Part shown: positions 44,940 through 53,778 of the stretch, in pieces | Layout: the number at the start of each line of letters is the position of its first letter | Numbering within the stretch: the stretch's first letter is position 1 | NCBI GenBank assembly: GCA_964531455.1 | Contig: CAZHFZ010000016.1 | Location: forward strand, 4,628-68,627 | Direction of reading: 5' to 3' | From: Ga0077527 sp964531455 | GTDB lineage: Bacteria > Pseudomonadota > Gammaproteobacteria > Burkholderiales > SG8-41 | DNA length: 64,000 nucleotides | Made by a program: the position numbers and the translations under genes | The notes under the pieces: model-generated | Told to the model about the DNA's origin: nothing | Database searches by the model: none | The model's input: the letters and a program-made list of their open reading frames with translations, nothing else

Positions 44940-44940
44940 G

Positions 44941-46575
44941 TCAGGGGCCTTTGACCGGCGGTTTGGCGGCGAAAGCGGAATTGCGCAGGCACATGCGTCC
45001 GCGCGGATCCTGCCATAAGGTGCCGTCTTCATGCAGCTTGCCCAGCGTGCGTGCGACAGTCTGGAAATCATATTCGGCGAACTGTTCGGCCAGCTCCGAA
45101 TAATACTTCGGCGTTTTTTCGATGACGGCGACGATTTTCGCTGCGAGTTCCGTGACGGCGGCATCACCGGATGCGGCCTGTTGCACGGTGTCTGCCTTGC
45201 CGGCGTAATAATCATTGATTTTTGCGCGGTCGGTATAGGCGTAGGCGATGCGTTCAAAACGCTCGCGCGGAATCCATTCGGAGATCGTCGCGTCGATGCC
45301 GACCTTGGCGCCGGTGGGCACCACGCCGGGCGGCATGACCGCGAGGCTGGGGTCCAGCGGTTTGGCGCGGCTGCCGGGGATGATCATGATGTCCTTGTCG
45401 CCCTGCACGCGGGTGGCGATCGCCCATTCGACGTCCATTGCATTGAACACGTCGATATCATCATCAACAACCACCACATGTTTCAGGTCCATCACCGACA
45501 GTGCGGCGAGCAGCGCATTCTTGCCTTCACCGGCCTGCTTCTTGATGGAAATCACGGCGTGCCACATGCCGCAGCCGCCGAGCGTGACATTGATGTCCTT
45601 GACCTGCACACCGGCTGTTTTCAGTGCGCGGCGGATTTGCGTGTAACGCGTCGGCGCCATCAGCCAGGTGTTTTCCCAGGGCATGTGCAGCGCGTAATAG
45701 ATCGCATCCTTGCGCATGGTGATGGCATTGATGCGCACCACCGGGTTCCAGTGCAGGCCACCCATCAGACGCGTAAATTCGCCGAAGCGGCCTTCGGGCT
45801 GGGTCCAGCCGGTCGGCAGGATCTCGCCTTCAAGAACGATTTCGGAATCGGCGATGCAGGGCAGGTCGATGGTTTCGCACTGCGCGAGTTCGATGGCTGA
45901 GCCGCGGATGCCGCCGGCGATACCCATTTCATCGGTGCCCAGCGGGGCGCGGAAACCGGAGCCGAGGTTTTCAAACGGATGGTTGCCGATGGAAATCGAG
46001 ATCGGCAGCGGTTTGCCGGCTTCAAAGGCGCGCTGTGCAAAAAGGCGCATGTTGTTCGGCGTGACGATGTCGATGCCGGTCAGGTTCTTTTCCTTGACCA
46101 TGAAGCGGTAAATGCCGGAATTCAGGCCGAATTCCGGATCACGCGCAATGGTGATGCCGGCGGTGATCATCGGGCCGCCGTCGTAAATCGAGAACATCGG
46201 GATCGGCAGGCTGAACAGGTCGACGTCCTTGCCGGTCTTGATGACCTGCTTGGCGGCGCAGGATTCGACGTAGCGCGGCGGGATCGGTTTCTCGATGCCG
46301 CGCTCCAGCCGGAATTCGATTTCCGGATAGGTCTCGCAACCCATCGACATGATGGCGCGTTTCTGCGAGCGGATGATCCCGGATACCACGGGCATTTTGT
46401 AGCCGATAACGTTATGGAACAGCAGGGCCTTGTCGGCCTGATCGACGAGTGTGGCGATGTGCCGGCTGTCCACCGGTTGCTTGATGTCGACAAGTTCCTT
46501 CTCGCTGCGCAGGCGATCGAGAAAACCGCGGAAGGTTTCGTTGGCGTAAGGCAGGGGCTTCATCGCATCTTTCAT
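44941..46575 (-). CDS. UbiD family decarboxylase
   Basis: A 544-residue protein. Family blocks: RSEKELVDIKQPVD at the N-terminus, FSIYDGGPMITAGITIARDPE, GIYRFMV (Arg), PFENLGSGF-like and EGRFGEFTRLMGG (catalytic Glu pair region). UbiD enzymes use prenylated FMN to (de)carboxylate aromatic or alpha,beta-unsaturated acids. UbiX, which makes the cofactor, is encoded immediately upstream with a one-base overlap. Longer than ubiquinone UbiD and embedded in a catabolic cluster, so a degradative role is likely. Confidence 0.93.
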   Translation of the reverse strand: MKDAMKPLPYANETFRGFLDRLRSEKELVDIKQPVDSRHIATLVDQADKALLFHNVIGYKMPVVSGIIRSQKRAIMSMGCETYPEIEFRLERGIEKPIPPRYVESCAAKQVIKTGKDVDLFSLPIPMFSIYDGGPMITAGITIARDPEFGLNSGIYRFMVKEKNLTGIDIVTPNNMRLFAQRAFEAGKPLPISISIGNHPFENLGSGFRAPLGTDEMGIAGGIRGSAIELAQCETIDLPCIADSEIVLEGEILPTGWTQPEGRFGEFTRLMGGLHWNPVVRINAITMRKDAIYYALHMPWENTWLMAPTRYTQIRRALKTAGVQVKDINVTLGGCGMWHAVISIKKQAGEGKNALLAALSVMDLKHVVVVDDDIDVFNAMDVEWAIATRVQGDKDIMIIPGSRAKPLDPSLAVMPPGVVPTGAKVGIDATISEWIPRERFERIAYAYTDRAKINDYYAGKADTVQQAASGDAAVTELAAKIVAVIEKTPKYYSELAEQFAEYDFQTVARTLGKLHEDGTLWQDPRGRMCLRNSAFAAKPPVKGP

Positions 46576-47198
46576 TATTTTTTCTTGTCCTTGAGTTCGG
46601 CAGGGCCAGTGACGCCGGCCCAGCGTGGAATGGAGTTGTGTTCGACGTCGAACAGGTCAAGCACGCGGCCCACCGAATGATTGACCAGGTCATCAACGGT
46701 TTTCCCGCCGCTGTAGAACGCGGGAACGGGCGGGAAAATCACGCCGCCCATCAGCGTCACCATTTCCATGTTGCGGATGTGGGCGAGGTTAAGCGGCGTC
46801 TCCCGGGTGATCAGCACCAGCCGGCGTCTTTCCTTCAGGATCACATCGGCGGCGCGGGTGATCAGGTTGTCGGCGAAGGCGTGGGCCACGCCGGCGAGGG
46901 TTTTCATCGAACAGGGTGCGATGACCATGCCCGCGGTGATGAAGGAGCCGCTGGCGATGGTGGCGCCGATGTCGCGCACGTTATGCGTGACGTCAGCCAG
47001 CTTGTGCAGCGCCTTGCGGTCCATGCCGTATTCCTGGAAGGCGTTGAGCACGCCTGCTTCTGAAACGACAAGATGGGTTTCCCAACCGCCGAGTTGCCGC
47101 AGACGTTCAAGGATGCGGATGCCATAGACCGAGCCCGATGCGCCGGTCATGGCGACGATGAGGCGGCGGGGCGGCGCGGCGCTGCGTGGGGTGCTCAT
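46575..47198 (-). CDS. ubiX: UbiX family flavin prenyltransferase
   Basis: A 207-residue protein. MTGASGSVYGIRILERL (residues 15-31) is the FMN-binding start; VIAPCSMKTLAGVAHAFADN and LITRETPLNLAHIRNM are the other conserved blocks. It attaches a dimethylallyl group to FMN to make the cofactor for UbiD. It overlaps the permease gene by four bases (ATGA) and UbiD by one. Confidence 0.94.
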   Translation of the reverse strand: MSTPRSAAPPRRLIVAMTGASGSVYGIRILERLRQLGGWETHLVVSEAGVLNAFQEYGMDRKALHKLADVTHNVRDIGATIASGSFITAGMVIAPCSMKTLAGVAHAFADNLITRAADVILKERRRLVLITRETPLNLAHIRNMEMVTLMGGVIFPPVPAFYSGGKTVDDLVNHSVGRVLDLFDVEHNSIPRWAGVTGPAELKDKKK

Positions 47199-48007
47199 TG
47201 GTTTTCAGCTTCCTTTTTCCAGCGAAACAGGTGGTCTTCCAGCGGGCGCAACACGCCCATTTCGAGCGCGGCCATCATTACCACCAGGGTCAGGGTCCAG
47301 GCGAATACCTGATCAGTCTGGATCAGATCGGCAGCCTGGCGCAGGCGATATCCTACACCGCTGGAGGAGCCGAGCGTTTCAGCGACCAGCGATACCCGCC
47401 AGCCGAATCCGAAGGCCAGCCGCGCACCGGAGAAGAAATAAGGCAGGATGGTCGGAAGGTAGATCTTGACCATCACTTTCCACGACGGCATGCGCAGCAC
47501 GTGGGCCAGTTCGATGAAATCGGCGTTGACCGTGCGCGTACCCTGCCAGACATTGGTGATGATCAGCGGCATCGCGGTCATGAACACCACAAAGATTGTT
47601 GTGGCATTCGATACGCCGAACCAGATAATCGCAAAAATGGCCCAGATTGCCGATGACACGGTGTTCATTACCGGAATGACCGGTTCGAAGAACTCGCCGA
47701 GGCGACGGTTGGCGCCGAACAGAATGCCCAGCGGCAGACCGATCACCGTGGCAAGGATGAAGCCGGTGCCAACGCGTCCCAGCGTAATGCCCAGGTTGCT
47801 CCACAGATCGCCGTTGGCCGAAATCTGCATCAGGGAATTCCATACCCGGACCGGGCCGGGCAGGATGTAGTGCGGCACGCCCAATGCGAGCAACCACCAA
47901 ACACCGAGAATGGCGCCGACCAGCGCCAGCCGCTGCATCAACAGGTCGAGACGCAGAATGCGGGCGGTGCTGCGCGCATGAATCCTGTTTTCAAGAACCT
48001 CGGGCAT
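47195..48007 (-). CDS. ABC transporter permease, SsuC/TauC-like
   Basis: A 270-residue protein with six helices. The EAA-type loop is ELAHVLRMPSWKVMVKIYLP, contacting the ATPase. Its gene is separated from its ATPase and receptor genes by UbiX/UbiD, so transport and decarboxylation are encoded on one transcript. It follows the thioesterase gene by 8 bases. Confidence 0.93.
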   Translation of the reverse strand: MPEVLENRIHARSTARILRLDLLMQRLALVGAILGVWWLLALGVPHYILPGPVRVWNSLMQISANGDLWSNLGITLGRVGTGFILATVIGLPLGILFGANRRLGEFFEPVIPVMNTVSSAIWAIFAIIWFGVSNATTIFVVFMTAMPLIITNVWQGTRTVNADFIELAHVLRMPSWKVMVKIYLPTILPYFFSGARLAFGFGWRVSLVAETLGSSSGVGYRLRQAADLIQTDQVFAWTLTLVVMMAALEMGVLRPLEDHLFRWKKEAENQ

Positions 48008-48015
48008 TGCGCGAT

Positions 48016-48435
48016 TTATTTCGGCGGCGCGGTGAAGTAGGTGCCGCGACCGCTGGCAACCAGTGCGCCGTCCTTGTCATAGACATAGGCTTCGGCTGTC
48101 GAATACTGGCTGCCGCTGCGCACGACGCGACCCTTGGCGGTCAGGTCGCCGGGCATTGCAGCCTTGTGATAATCGACGCGAATGTCGATGGTCGGCACCG
48201 GACGGCCCAGTTGCGCGGCGATGGCGTAGTCGGCGACGACGTCAACAATCGCGGCGAGGATGCCGCCGTGGGTATATTTGCGCTCGGGGTTGACCACCCA
48301 CTCTTCACGCCATGTTGCCGTGACCTCGATGCCGGAATCGTCGGCTTTGAGGAATGTGAAGTTGAGCCATTGGTTGAACGGACCGCGGCTGATCAGCTTT
48401 TGAAGTTGTTCGAGTGAAGGTTTGGTATCGGTCAT
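48016..48435 (-). CDS. PaaI-type hotdog-fold thioesterase
   Basis: A 139-residue protein. The hotdog signature THGGILAAIVDVVADYA holds the His-Gly-Gly and Asp residues. IDIRVDYHKAAMPGDL follows. Such enzymes hydrolyse aromatic or short acyl-CoA esters. It is placed with an acyl-CoA ligase, suggesting a CoA-bound intermediate in the pathway. Confidence 0.88.
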   Translation of the reverse strand: MTDTKPSLEQLQKLISRGPFNQWLNFTFLKADDSGIEVTATWREEWVVNPERKYTHGGILAAIVDVVADYAIAAQLGRPVPTIDIRVDYHKAAMPGDLTAKGRVVRSGSQYSTAEAYVYDKDGALVASGRGTYFTAPPK

Positions 48436-48498
48436 TACGGGCTCCGGTTCGATTCAGGATTGAAGACTACTGGGTGACTGGATGCAACCTATAAATAA

Positions 48499-50043
48499 TC
48501 AGGCTGCTGATGAATTCTTCTCAGCACTGTCGCCAGCGCTGGCGACGATGCTGCGCAGCCGGTCGCGGTCGATTTTATTGGTGCCGGCAAGCGGCAGTTG
48601 TTCGAGGAAAAACACCCGGCGCGGGTGCTGGTAAACCGGGCCGTTCTTGAGTGCGAACTGGCGGATTTCGTCCTCGGTCGCTTTCTGGCCGGCGCGCTGC
48701 ACGATAAACGCATAGGGGACCTGGCCTTTCAGTTCATGGCTGAAGGGCATGACGCAGGCCTGATGCACGGCCGGGTGGCGTTCGAGCAGGCGTTCCACTT
48801 CGATCGGGAATATGTTTTCACCGCCGCAGACGAACATGTCATCGGTGCGACCGACAAAAAAGTAGAAGCCCCCGGCGTCGCGGCGGCAGACGTCACCGGT
48901 GTGGTACCAGCCGCCTTGCAGGCGCTTCGCCGATTCGTCGGGAAGGTTGTGATAGCCCAGCAGGATGCCCGGGTTTTTCAGCAGCAGTTCACCTTCGTCG
49001 GCATTCGGGCCATTGATCAGTTTCGCTTCGGTGCCGGGGTAGGGCACGCCGATCGAGCCCATCGGACGCGGTTTGTTGTCGGAGTGCGGGCCCAAGGGCA
49101 CGGGGCCGCCCTCGGTCACGCCATAAACCACCAGTGGTTCGGCGTTGGGGAAGTGTATGCGGATGTCGGCCAGCAATTGTGGTGACGACGGTGCGGACCC
49201 CATCATTACGGTGCGCACCGAGGTGGTGTCGGTGTTGGTCAGCAATTCCTTGCGGGCCAACAGCATCGAAATCATTGTCGGCACACCGGATATGACCGTG
49301 CAGTGAAAGCGTTCGATCGCCGCAATGTAGTGTTCCACATTGAACTGCGGCATCAGCACCAGCGTGGCGCCGGCAGTCAATCCCTGCTTGATCGCGTTCA
49401 GTGCATTCTTGTGATATAGCGGCGCGGCGACAAGGATGACGTCGTTTTCGCTGGTGCCGCGGGTGTGCGCGAGGATCCGGCGGCTCCAGTTCTGGCCGTA
49501 GTGACTGAGCAGCACGCCTTTGGGTTTGCCGGTCGAGCCGGAGGTATAAGGCTGTATGGCGACGGTGTCGGGACCGGGTTCGACCGCAGTAAAGGGACCG
49601 GGGTCGAGAAATTCACTGAAGATGCAGCTGTCGTCGAAAGCGATTGCTTGAAGATCCGTCGGCAGCAGATGACGGTAAGCCGATTCACAAAACGCCAGCT
49701 TTGCACCGGCGTCGTTTGCGATGTAACGCACCGTTTCGGCAGCAAGCTTGATGTTGACCGGTACCGGAATCACGCCTGCGCGCATTGCGCCGAGCAGCGT
49801 GGTGACAAACTCTGCCCGGTTCAACGACAGGATGCAGATGCGGTCGCCGGCCTTCAGGCCGCGGCGGACCAGTCCGCGCGCAACGGCATTGGCCTGGGCA
49901 TCGAGAGCGGCATAACTGTGCTCCCGTTCAGAACCGGGGTCACGCAGGTCGATCAGCGCATTTCGCGTACTGCCGGAATGCGCGATGAACGGGGTTCCCA
50001 GGTTGCCCGGGTAACCCCGCGGTTCAGGACGGGGGACAGCCAT
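48499..50043 (-). CDS. AMP-forming acyl-CoA ligase
   Basis: A 514-residue protein. P-loop PYTSGSTGKPKGVLLSH, adenylate motif GVTEGGPVPLG and GWYHTGDVCRRDAGGFYFFVGR, then the C-terminal lysine-bearing segment AGTNKIDRDRLRS. It activates a carboxylic acid with ATP and CoA; the substrate is probably the aromatic or unsaturated acid handled by the cluster. Eleven bases after the dehydrogenase gene. Confidence 0.92.
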   Translation of the reverse strand: MAVPRPEPRGYPGNLGTPFIAHSGSTRNALIDLRDPGSEREHSYAALDAQANAVARGLVRRGLKAGDRICILSLNRAEFVTTLLGAMRAGVIPVPVNIKLAAETVRYIANDAGAKLAFCESAYRHLLPTDLQAIAFDDSCIFSEFLDPGPFTAVEPGPDTVAIQPYTSGSTGKPKGVLLSHYGQNWSRRILAHTRGTSENDVILVAAPLYHKNALNAIKQGLTAGATLVLMPQFNVEHYIAAIERFHCTVISGVPTMISMLLARKELLTNTDTTSVRTVMMGSAPSSPQLLADIRIHFPNAEPLVVYGVTEGGPVPLGPHSDNKPRPMGSIGVPYPGTEAKLINGPNADEGELLLKNPGILLGYHNLPDESAKRLQGGWYHTGDVCRRDAGGFYFFVGRTDDMFVCGGENIFPIEVERLLERHPAVHQACVMPFSHELKGQVPYAFIVQRAGQKATEDEIRQFALKNGPVYQHPRRVFFLEQLPLAGTNKIDRDRLRSIVASAGDSAEKNSSAA

Positions 50044-50053
50044 GACTTTTCGT

Positions 50054-51058
50054 TCAGGGGGTGATGATGACTTTGCCGAAGACTTCGCGGTCTTCGATCA
50101 GCTTCAGGCCCTGTGCGGCTTTTTCCAGTGGCAGTACTTCGTCGATCACCGGCTTCATCTTGCCTTCCTGAATCAGCTCCATCAGCGCTTTCAGGTTGTC
50201 GTCATAGAAGCTGTTCGAGCCGACGACCTGGAGTTCGAAGCTCCAGATGTAGCGCAGGTCTTCCTTCGGGTCGTAGCCGGCGGTGGCGCCGCAGACCAGA
50301 ATCTTGCCGCCGCGCTTGACGCATTTCAGTGAAGGCGCCCAGGTATCGCCACCGGTGAAGTTGATCACCACGTCGACGCCGCCTTCATAGTTACGGCGCT
50401 GCGGCTTGCCGAATTTCTCGACGGCCCACTTCGAGAAGTCGGTTTCCTTGTAGTTGATCACGTGATCGGCGCCGAGGTCCTTGAGGCGCTGGATCTTGTC
50501 CGCGCTGGAGGCGCAGGCAATGACTTCCGCGCCGAGCATCTTGGCCAGCAGTACGCAACCGGTGCCGACGCCGCCGCTGGCGCCGAGCACCAGAACCTTG
50601 TCGCCCTTCTTGATGGTGTTGTGGGTGATGATCATGCGGTGAGCGGTGCCGTAGGCAACCGGCAGCGAGGCAGCCTGCTCAAAGCTCACGTTGTCCGGCA
50701 TCTTGATGAGTTGGTCAGCTGAAACCAGGCATTTCTCGGCGAGACCGCCATGCATCATTTCGCCCATCAGGCCTTTTTTCTTGTTCAGCGGATTGACCAG
50801 AACGCGGTCGCCGGCCTTCCAGCCGGTGACGCCGGCGCCGACATCAAGGATTTCACCGGCCAAATCGAGGCCGATGATCATCGGGAACGGCACCTTGATG
50901 CCGGGCATGCCACGCACGGTGAAGACGTCGTGATAGTTGAACGAGGTGGCTTTGACCCGGATGACGACATGGCCTTCACATACCGTGGGGTCCGGGAAAT
51001 CGGCCACGTATTCCAGTTTGTCGAGGCCGCCGTGTTCCCGCAGTACTACTGCTTTCAT
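50054..51058 (-). CDS. Zinc-type alcohol dehydrogenase/quinone reductase family protein
   Basis: About 334 residues from ATG 51058 (GGAG seven bases upstream); a longer frame to 51112 is less likely. GroES-like domain with MIIGLDLAGEILDVGAGV, Rossmann motif VLGASGGVGTGCVLLAK. The structural zinc cysteines are absent, as in quinone oxidoreductases and enoyl reductases of the MDR superfamily. Exact activity unknown. Confidence 0.88.
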   Translation of the reverse strand: MKAVVLREHGGLDKLEYVADFPDPTVCEGHVVIRVKATSFNYHDVFTVRGMPGIKVPFPMIIGLDLAGEILDVGAGVTGWKAGDRVLVNPLNKKKGLMGEMMHGGLAEKCLVSADQLIKMPDNVSFEQAASLPVAYGTAHRMIITHNTIKKGDKVLVLGASGGVGTGCVLLAKMLGAEVIACASSADKIQRLKDLGADHVINYKETDFSKWAVEKFGKPQRRNYEGGVDVVINFTGGDTWAPSLKCVKRGGKILVCGATAGYDPKEDLRYIWSFELQVVGSNSFYDDNLKALMELIQEGKMKPVIDEVLPLEKAAQGLKLIEDREVFGKVIITP

Positions 51059-51158
51059 TGCATTTCTCCGTTGGGTGATGTTGGTCAAGCTGTGCCTGAA
51101 GCAAGCGCGCAAGGCGCATAGGCGATAGTGTAATTATGAATCCTGATTCGCGATTCGC

Positions 51159-51659
51159 CTAACCCAAAACGCGGTTGACGTCGGTTGTGATGCGTGCTCC
51201 GCCGACGCCGTAAACGTGAATCGAAACAGCCACGTCCTGCGTAGCATTGGCGATGCGGTGTATGCCCTTGAGGTCGCCATCAAAACTCAGCGTACCGGAT
51301 TCCCTCACCATGCTGCGCAGGGCGAGGGGCGGGGCGTTGTTGCCGGCGATTTCGTAGAACGTTTCGACCACGGTTCCGCAGTAAACCGCCACCCCGCACC
51401 AGGTATGGTGTGCGTGGATGGGACTTTGCTGGCCGCTGCCCCATGCAATGGAAACGATGGTGTAGCGGTCTTCGGGGTCGGCGTAAATCACGTGCCGGGT
51501 GTAATGATCCTGACCGGCGCGCTGTTGTTCGGGCAACAGCCACTTGCCGCCCGCCACGGCATTGCCCAGCGCGGCGGTTACTGCGCCGGGCAGTTCCTGC
51601 GCAGGCGCTGCAACGGCGGCATCGAGATGGCGGATCAGTTGCTGTAGCTGTGATTGCAT
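51159..51659 (-). CDS. Cysteine dioxygenase-like thiol dioxygenase
   Basis: A 166-residue cupin. Iron ligands are inferred at His82 and His84 (SPIHAHHTWCG) and His134 (KGIHRIAN). The equivalent of the mammalian cross-linking cysteine is Cys88, where many bacterial homologues have glycine. Such enzymes oxidise cysteine, 3-mercaptopropionate or related thiols to sulfinates. It lies two bases after the GntR gene and 100 bases before the dehydrogenase, so it may be regulated with the cluster. The substrate is unproven. Confidence 0.82.
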   Translation of the reverse strand: MQSQLQQLIRHLDAAVAAPAQELPGAVTAALGNAVAGGKWLLPEQQRAGQDHYTRHVIYADPEDRYTIVSIAWGSGQQSPIHAHHTWCGVAVYCGTVVETFYEIAGNNAPPLALRSMVRESGTLSFDGDLKGIHRIANATQDVAVSIHVYGVGGARITTDVNRVLG

Positions 51660-51661
51660 GA

Positions 51662-52354
51662 TCAGGCGTCTGCGGTAATCGCGAAGTTCATCACTGAGCT
51701 GCTGTTCATGATTGCTTTAAGTACCATTTCGCGGGCGGTTTCAATCTGTTCGCGGCAAATCTGTTCAGCGGTTGCGCCATCGCCGCGAACCAGGGCGCGC
51801 AGCAGCGTTCGATGTTCATGCTGCATTTCCTGGGAGCGGTTGCGCACGCCAAGGCCCAGATGCAGCAGCCGGGTCATTTCGTCGAGTAATTGATCGATTG
51901 AATGCACCAGCCGGGCGTTGCCGGCGGCCTGCGCAATCGCCACGTGGAATTCTTTGTTGGCTTCCAGAAACCGCGCAATGCTTTTCGGTTCGCCGGATTG
52001 GTAGCCCGAGCGGCAGATTTCGTCCAGCACGCGGAGGCGCTTGGCATCGACGCGACCGGCAGCGAGTCTCGCTGCCGGAGGTTCAAGCAGCAGACGCAGT
52101 TCGAATACGTCCTGTATGTCCTTCAGTGTGACCGGGGTCACCATGTAACCGCGGCGGGGAATGGCGCGCACCAGGCCGTCATGCGCCAGTCGCGAGAGCG
52201 CCATTCGTACCGGGGCTTTGCCGAGCTTGTATTGAAGGCAGAGCTGGGCTTCGGATATTTCGGTGCCCGGTGCGTATAGGCAGCAGATGATGTCGTGCTT
52301 CACGCGCTCGTAAGCGCGGTCGCTGAGAAGGGGCATGGTCTTTATGGTGGCCAT
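51662..52354 (-). CDS. GntR family regulator, FadR/FCD subfamily
   Basis: A 230-residue protein. Winged HTH in residues 12-75 (SEAQLCLQYKLGKAPVRMALSRL in part, GYMVTPVT), followed by an all-helical FCD ligand domain (FELRLLLEPPAARLAA). It is the first gene of the minus-strand catabolic cluster and divergent from the transporter array, so it probably represses one or both in the absence of an organic-acid effector. Confidence 0.9.
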   Translation of the reverse strand: MATIKTMPLLSDRAYERVKHDIICCLYAPGTEISEAQLCLQYKLGKAPVRMALSRLAHDGLVRAIPRRGYMVTPVTLKDIQDVFELRLLLEPPAARLAAGRVDAKRLRVLDEICRSGYQSGEPKSIARFLEANKEFHVAIAQAAGNARLVHSIDQLLDEMTRLLHLGLGVRNRSQEMQHEHRTLLRALVRGDGATAEQICREQIETAREMVLKAIMNSSSVMNFAITADA

Positions 52355-52381
52355 TCTTCTGAAATATTAGGACCACTTCTC

Positions 52382-52391
52382 TGACATGTCA
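52382..52391. promoter_or_regulatory. Candidate GntR operator
   Basis: TGACATGTCA is a perfect ten-base palindrome 27 bases before the GntR start, in the spacer to the divergent MFS array. Position fits autoregulation; binding is inferred. Confidence 0.35.
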
Positions 52392-52566
52392 ACGGGGATA
52401 TTCCGTGCCGCGATCATGAGTTTTCGTGATGTGCTTCAGATAACCCGGCGAAAGGTCGGTTTAAGATAAGACCGCATCGTGAAAACCTGCCTTGCACCTT
52501 GCGTCCGCACTCACCACAATGCAGGTATTCCTCCGAATTAATGATTTCCTCGAAAGACCGGTCGTG

Positions 52567-53778
52567 ATGAAAGCCGTTTCCATGCCCGGCCCGTGGATGG
52601 TCGTTGCAGTTGCGACCACTGCACAGATGATCGTGGCGATGTCGAACATCCTGTTGCCCACGATTGCACCCAAACTGGCCGAAGCGCTGGCAGTAAGCCC
52701 GGTGCTGATTGGTTATCAGGTCAGCCTGACCTTCGGGGTCGCGACGCTGGCTACCATGGTCGGCGGCAACATAGTCCTGCGTTTCGGCGCGGCGCGTGCA
52801 ACGCAACTGGCGATCCTTTGTTGCGGTCTGGGCATGATGCTGTTTGCGGTGCCTGACGTTTCCGCGATTGCGCTCGGTTCGGCGGCGGTTGGTGTGGGGA
52901 TGGGCATGATCAATCCTGCCGCAGCCCACATGCTGGTCACCTATACGCCGCCTGAACGGCGCAACATCATGTTTTCGATCAAGCAGACTGGCGTGCCCGT
53001 CGGTGGCGTCATAACCGCCCTGACTGCGCCGGGCATTGCCGTTCATTTCGGATATCGCTGGTCGCTGGTTGTCATTGCCGCACTGATCATTGCGTTGCTG
53101 GTTTTCATCCAGCGCTATCGGGCGCAATGGGATAGCGATCAGCGTGGCGACGGTGGTGGTGACAAAGCTGCATTTGGAGGTGTGCCGCTGGTGTGGCATC
53201 GCCCCAGCCTGCGCTGGATTTCCCTGGTGGCAATGATTTTCTCCGGCATCCAGCGCTGTGTCCTGAGTTTTACGGTGATTTACCTGGTGGCTGAGGGCGG
53301 ACTGGGTCTGGTAGAGGCGGGGGTCTTGCTGTCGGTAGTTCAGGTCGGCGGTTCGGCGTCGCGCATTTGCTGGGGCTGGATGGCAGACCGGCTGGGCAGC
53401 AGCCTCACGGTGTTGATGATCATTTGTGTGGTGACCTTTCTGTCTACGCTGGTCCTGGTGTATTTCGATCCGTCCTGGAACAAGGGGCTGATGTACCTGT
53501 TGTTTTTCATCATCGGAACCACGGCCGTGGGCTGGAATGGCGTGTTTCATGCCGAAGCCGCAAGACTCAGCCCTCATGGAATGGCGAGCGTGGTCGCCGC
53601 AGGAACGACTTTTTTCGTTTTTGCCGGTGTGCTGATCGGTCCCGCAGCGTTTGCTGCGGCTTACGGCGGCATTGGCAGCTACAGCCAGACGTTTTTGCTG
53701 GTGCCCGCCGCGGCCATAGTCGCGCTGTTTCTGCTGTGGCTGGCACAACGGGCTGCGGGCTCAGGTCGGAGCGCCTGA
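52567..53778 (+). CDS. MFS transporter, array copy 1
   Basis: About 403 residues from ATG 52567; TTG 52492 and ATG 52519 are alternatives. Twelve helices. KQTGVPVGG loop (FSIKQTGVP), GYQVSLTFGVATL and WGWMADRLGSSLTV place it in the same subgroup as the next two genes and the gene at 37237. It overlaps the next gene by one base (TGATG). Probably imports or exports a small organic acid. Confidence 0.87.
   Translation: MKAVSMPGPWMVVAVATTAQMIVAMSNILLPTIAPKLAEALAVSPVLIGYQVSLTFGVATLATMVGGNIVLRFGAARATQLAILCCGLGMMLFAVPDVSAIALGSAAVGVGMGMINPAAAHMLVTYTPPERRNIMFSIKQTGVPVGGVITALTAPGIAVHFGYRWSLVVIAALIIALLVFIQRYRAQWDSDQRGDGGGDKAAFGGVPLVWHRPSLRWISLVAMIFSGIQRCVLSFTVIYLVAEGGLGLVEAGVLLSVVQVGGSASRICWGWMADRLGSSLTVLMIICVVTFLSTLVLVYFDPSWNKGLMYLLFFIIGTTAVGWNGVFHAEAARLSPHGMASVVAAGTTFFVFAGVLIGPAAFAAAYGGIGSYSQTFLLVPAAAIVALFLLWLAQRAAGSGRSA

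Noticed and set aside
44940..45257. N-terminal extension of the ABC ATPase to 45257
   Set aside because: The extra 106 residues overlap UbiD, are low-complexity and precede a normal ATPase start at 44939.
52414..53748. 444-residue minus-strand open frame
   Set aside because: Antisense to MFS copy 1; its composition (His, Gln, Arg-rich) is that of a shadow frame.
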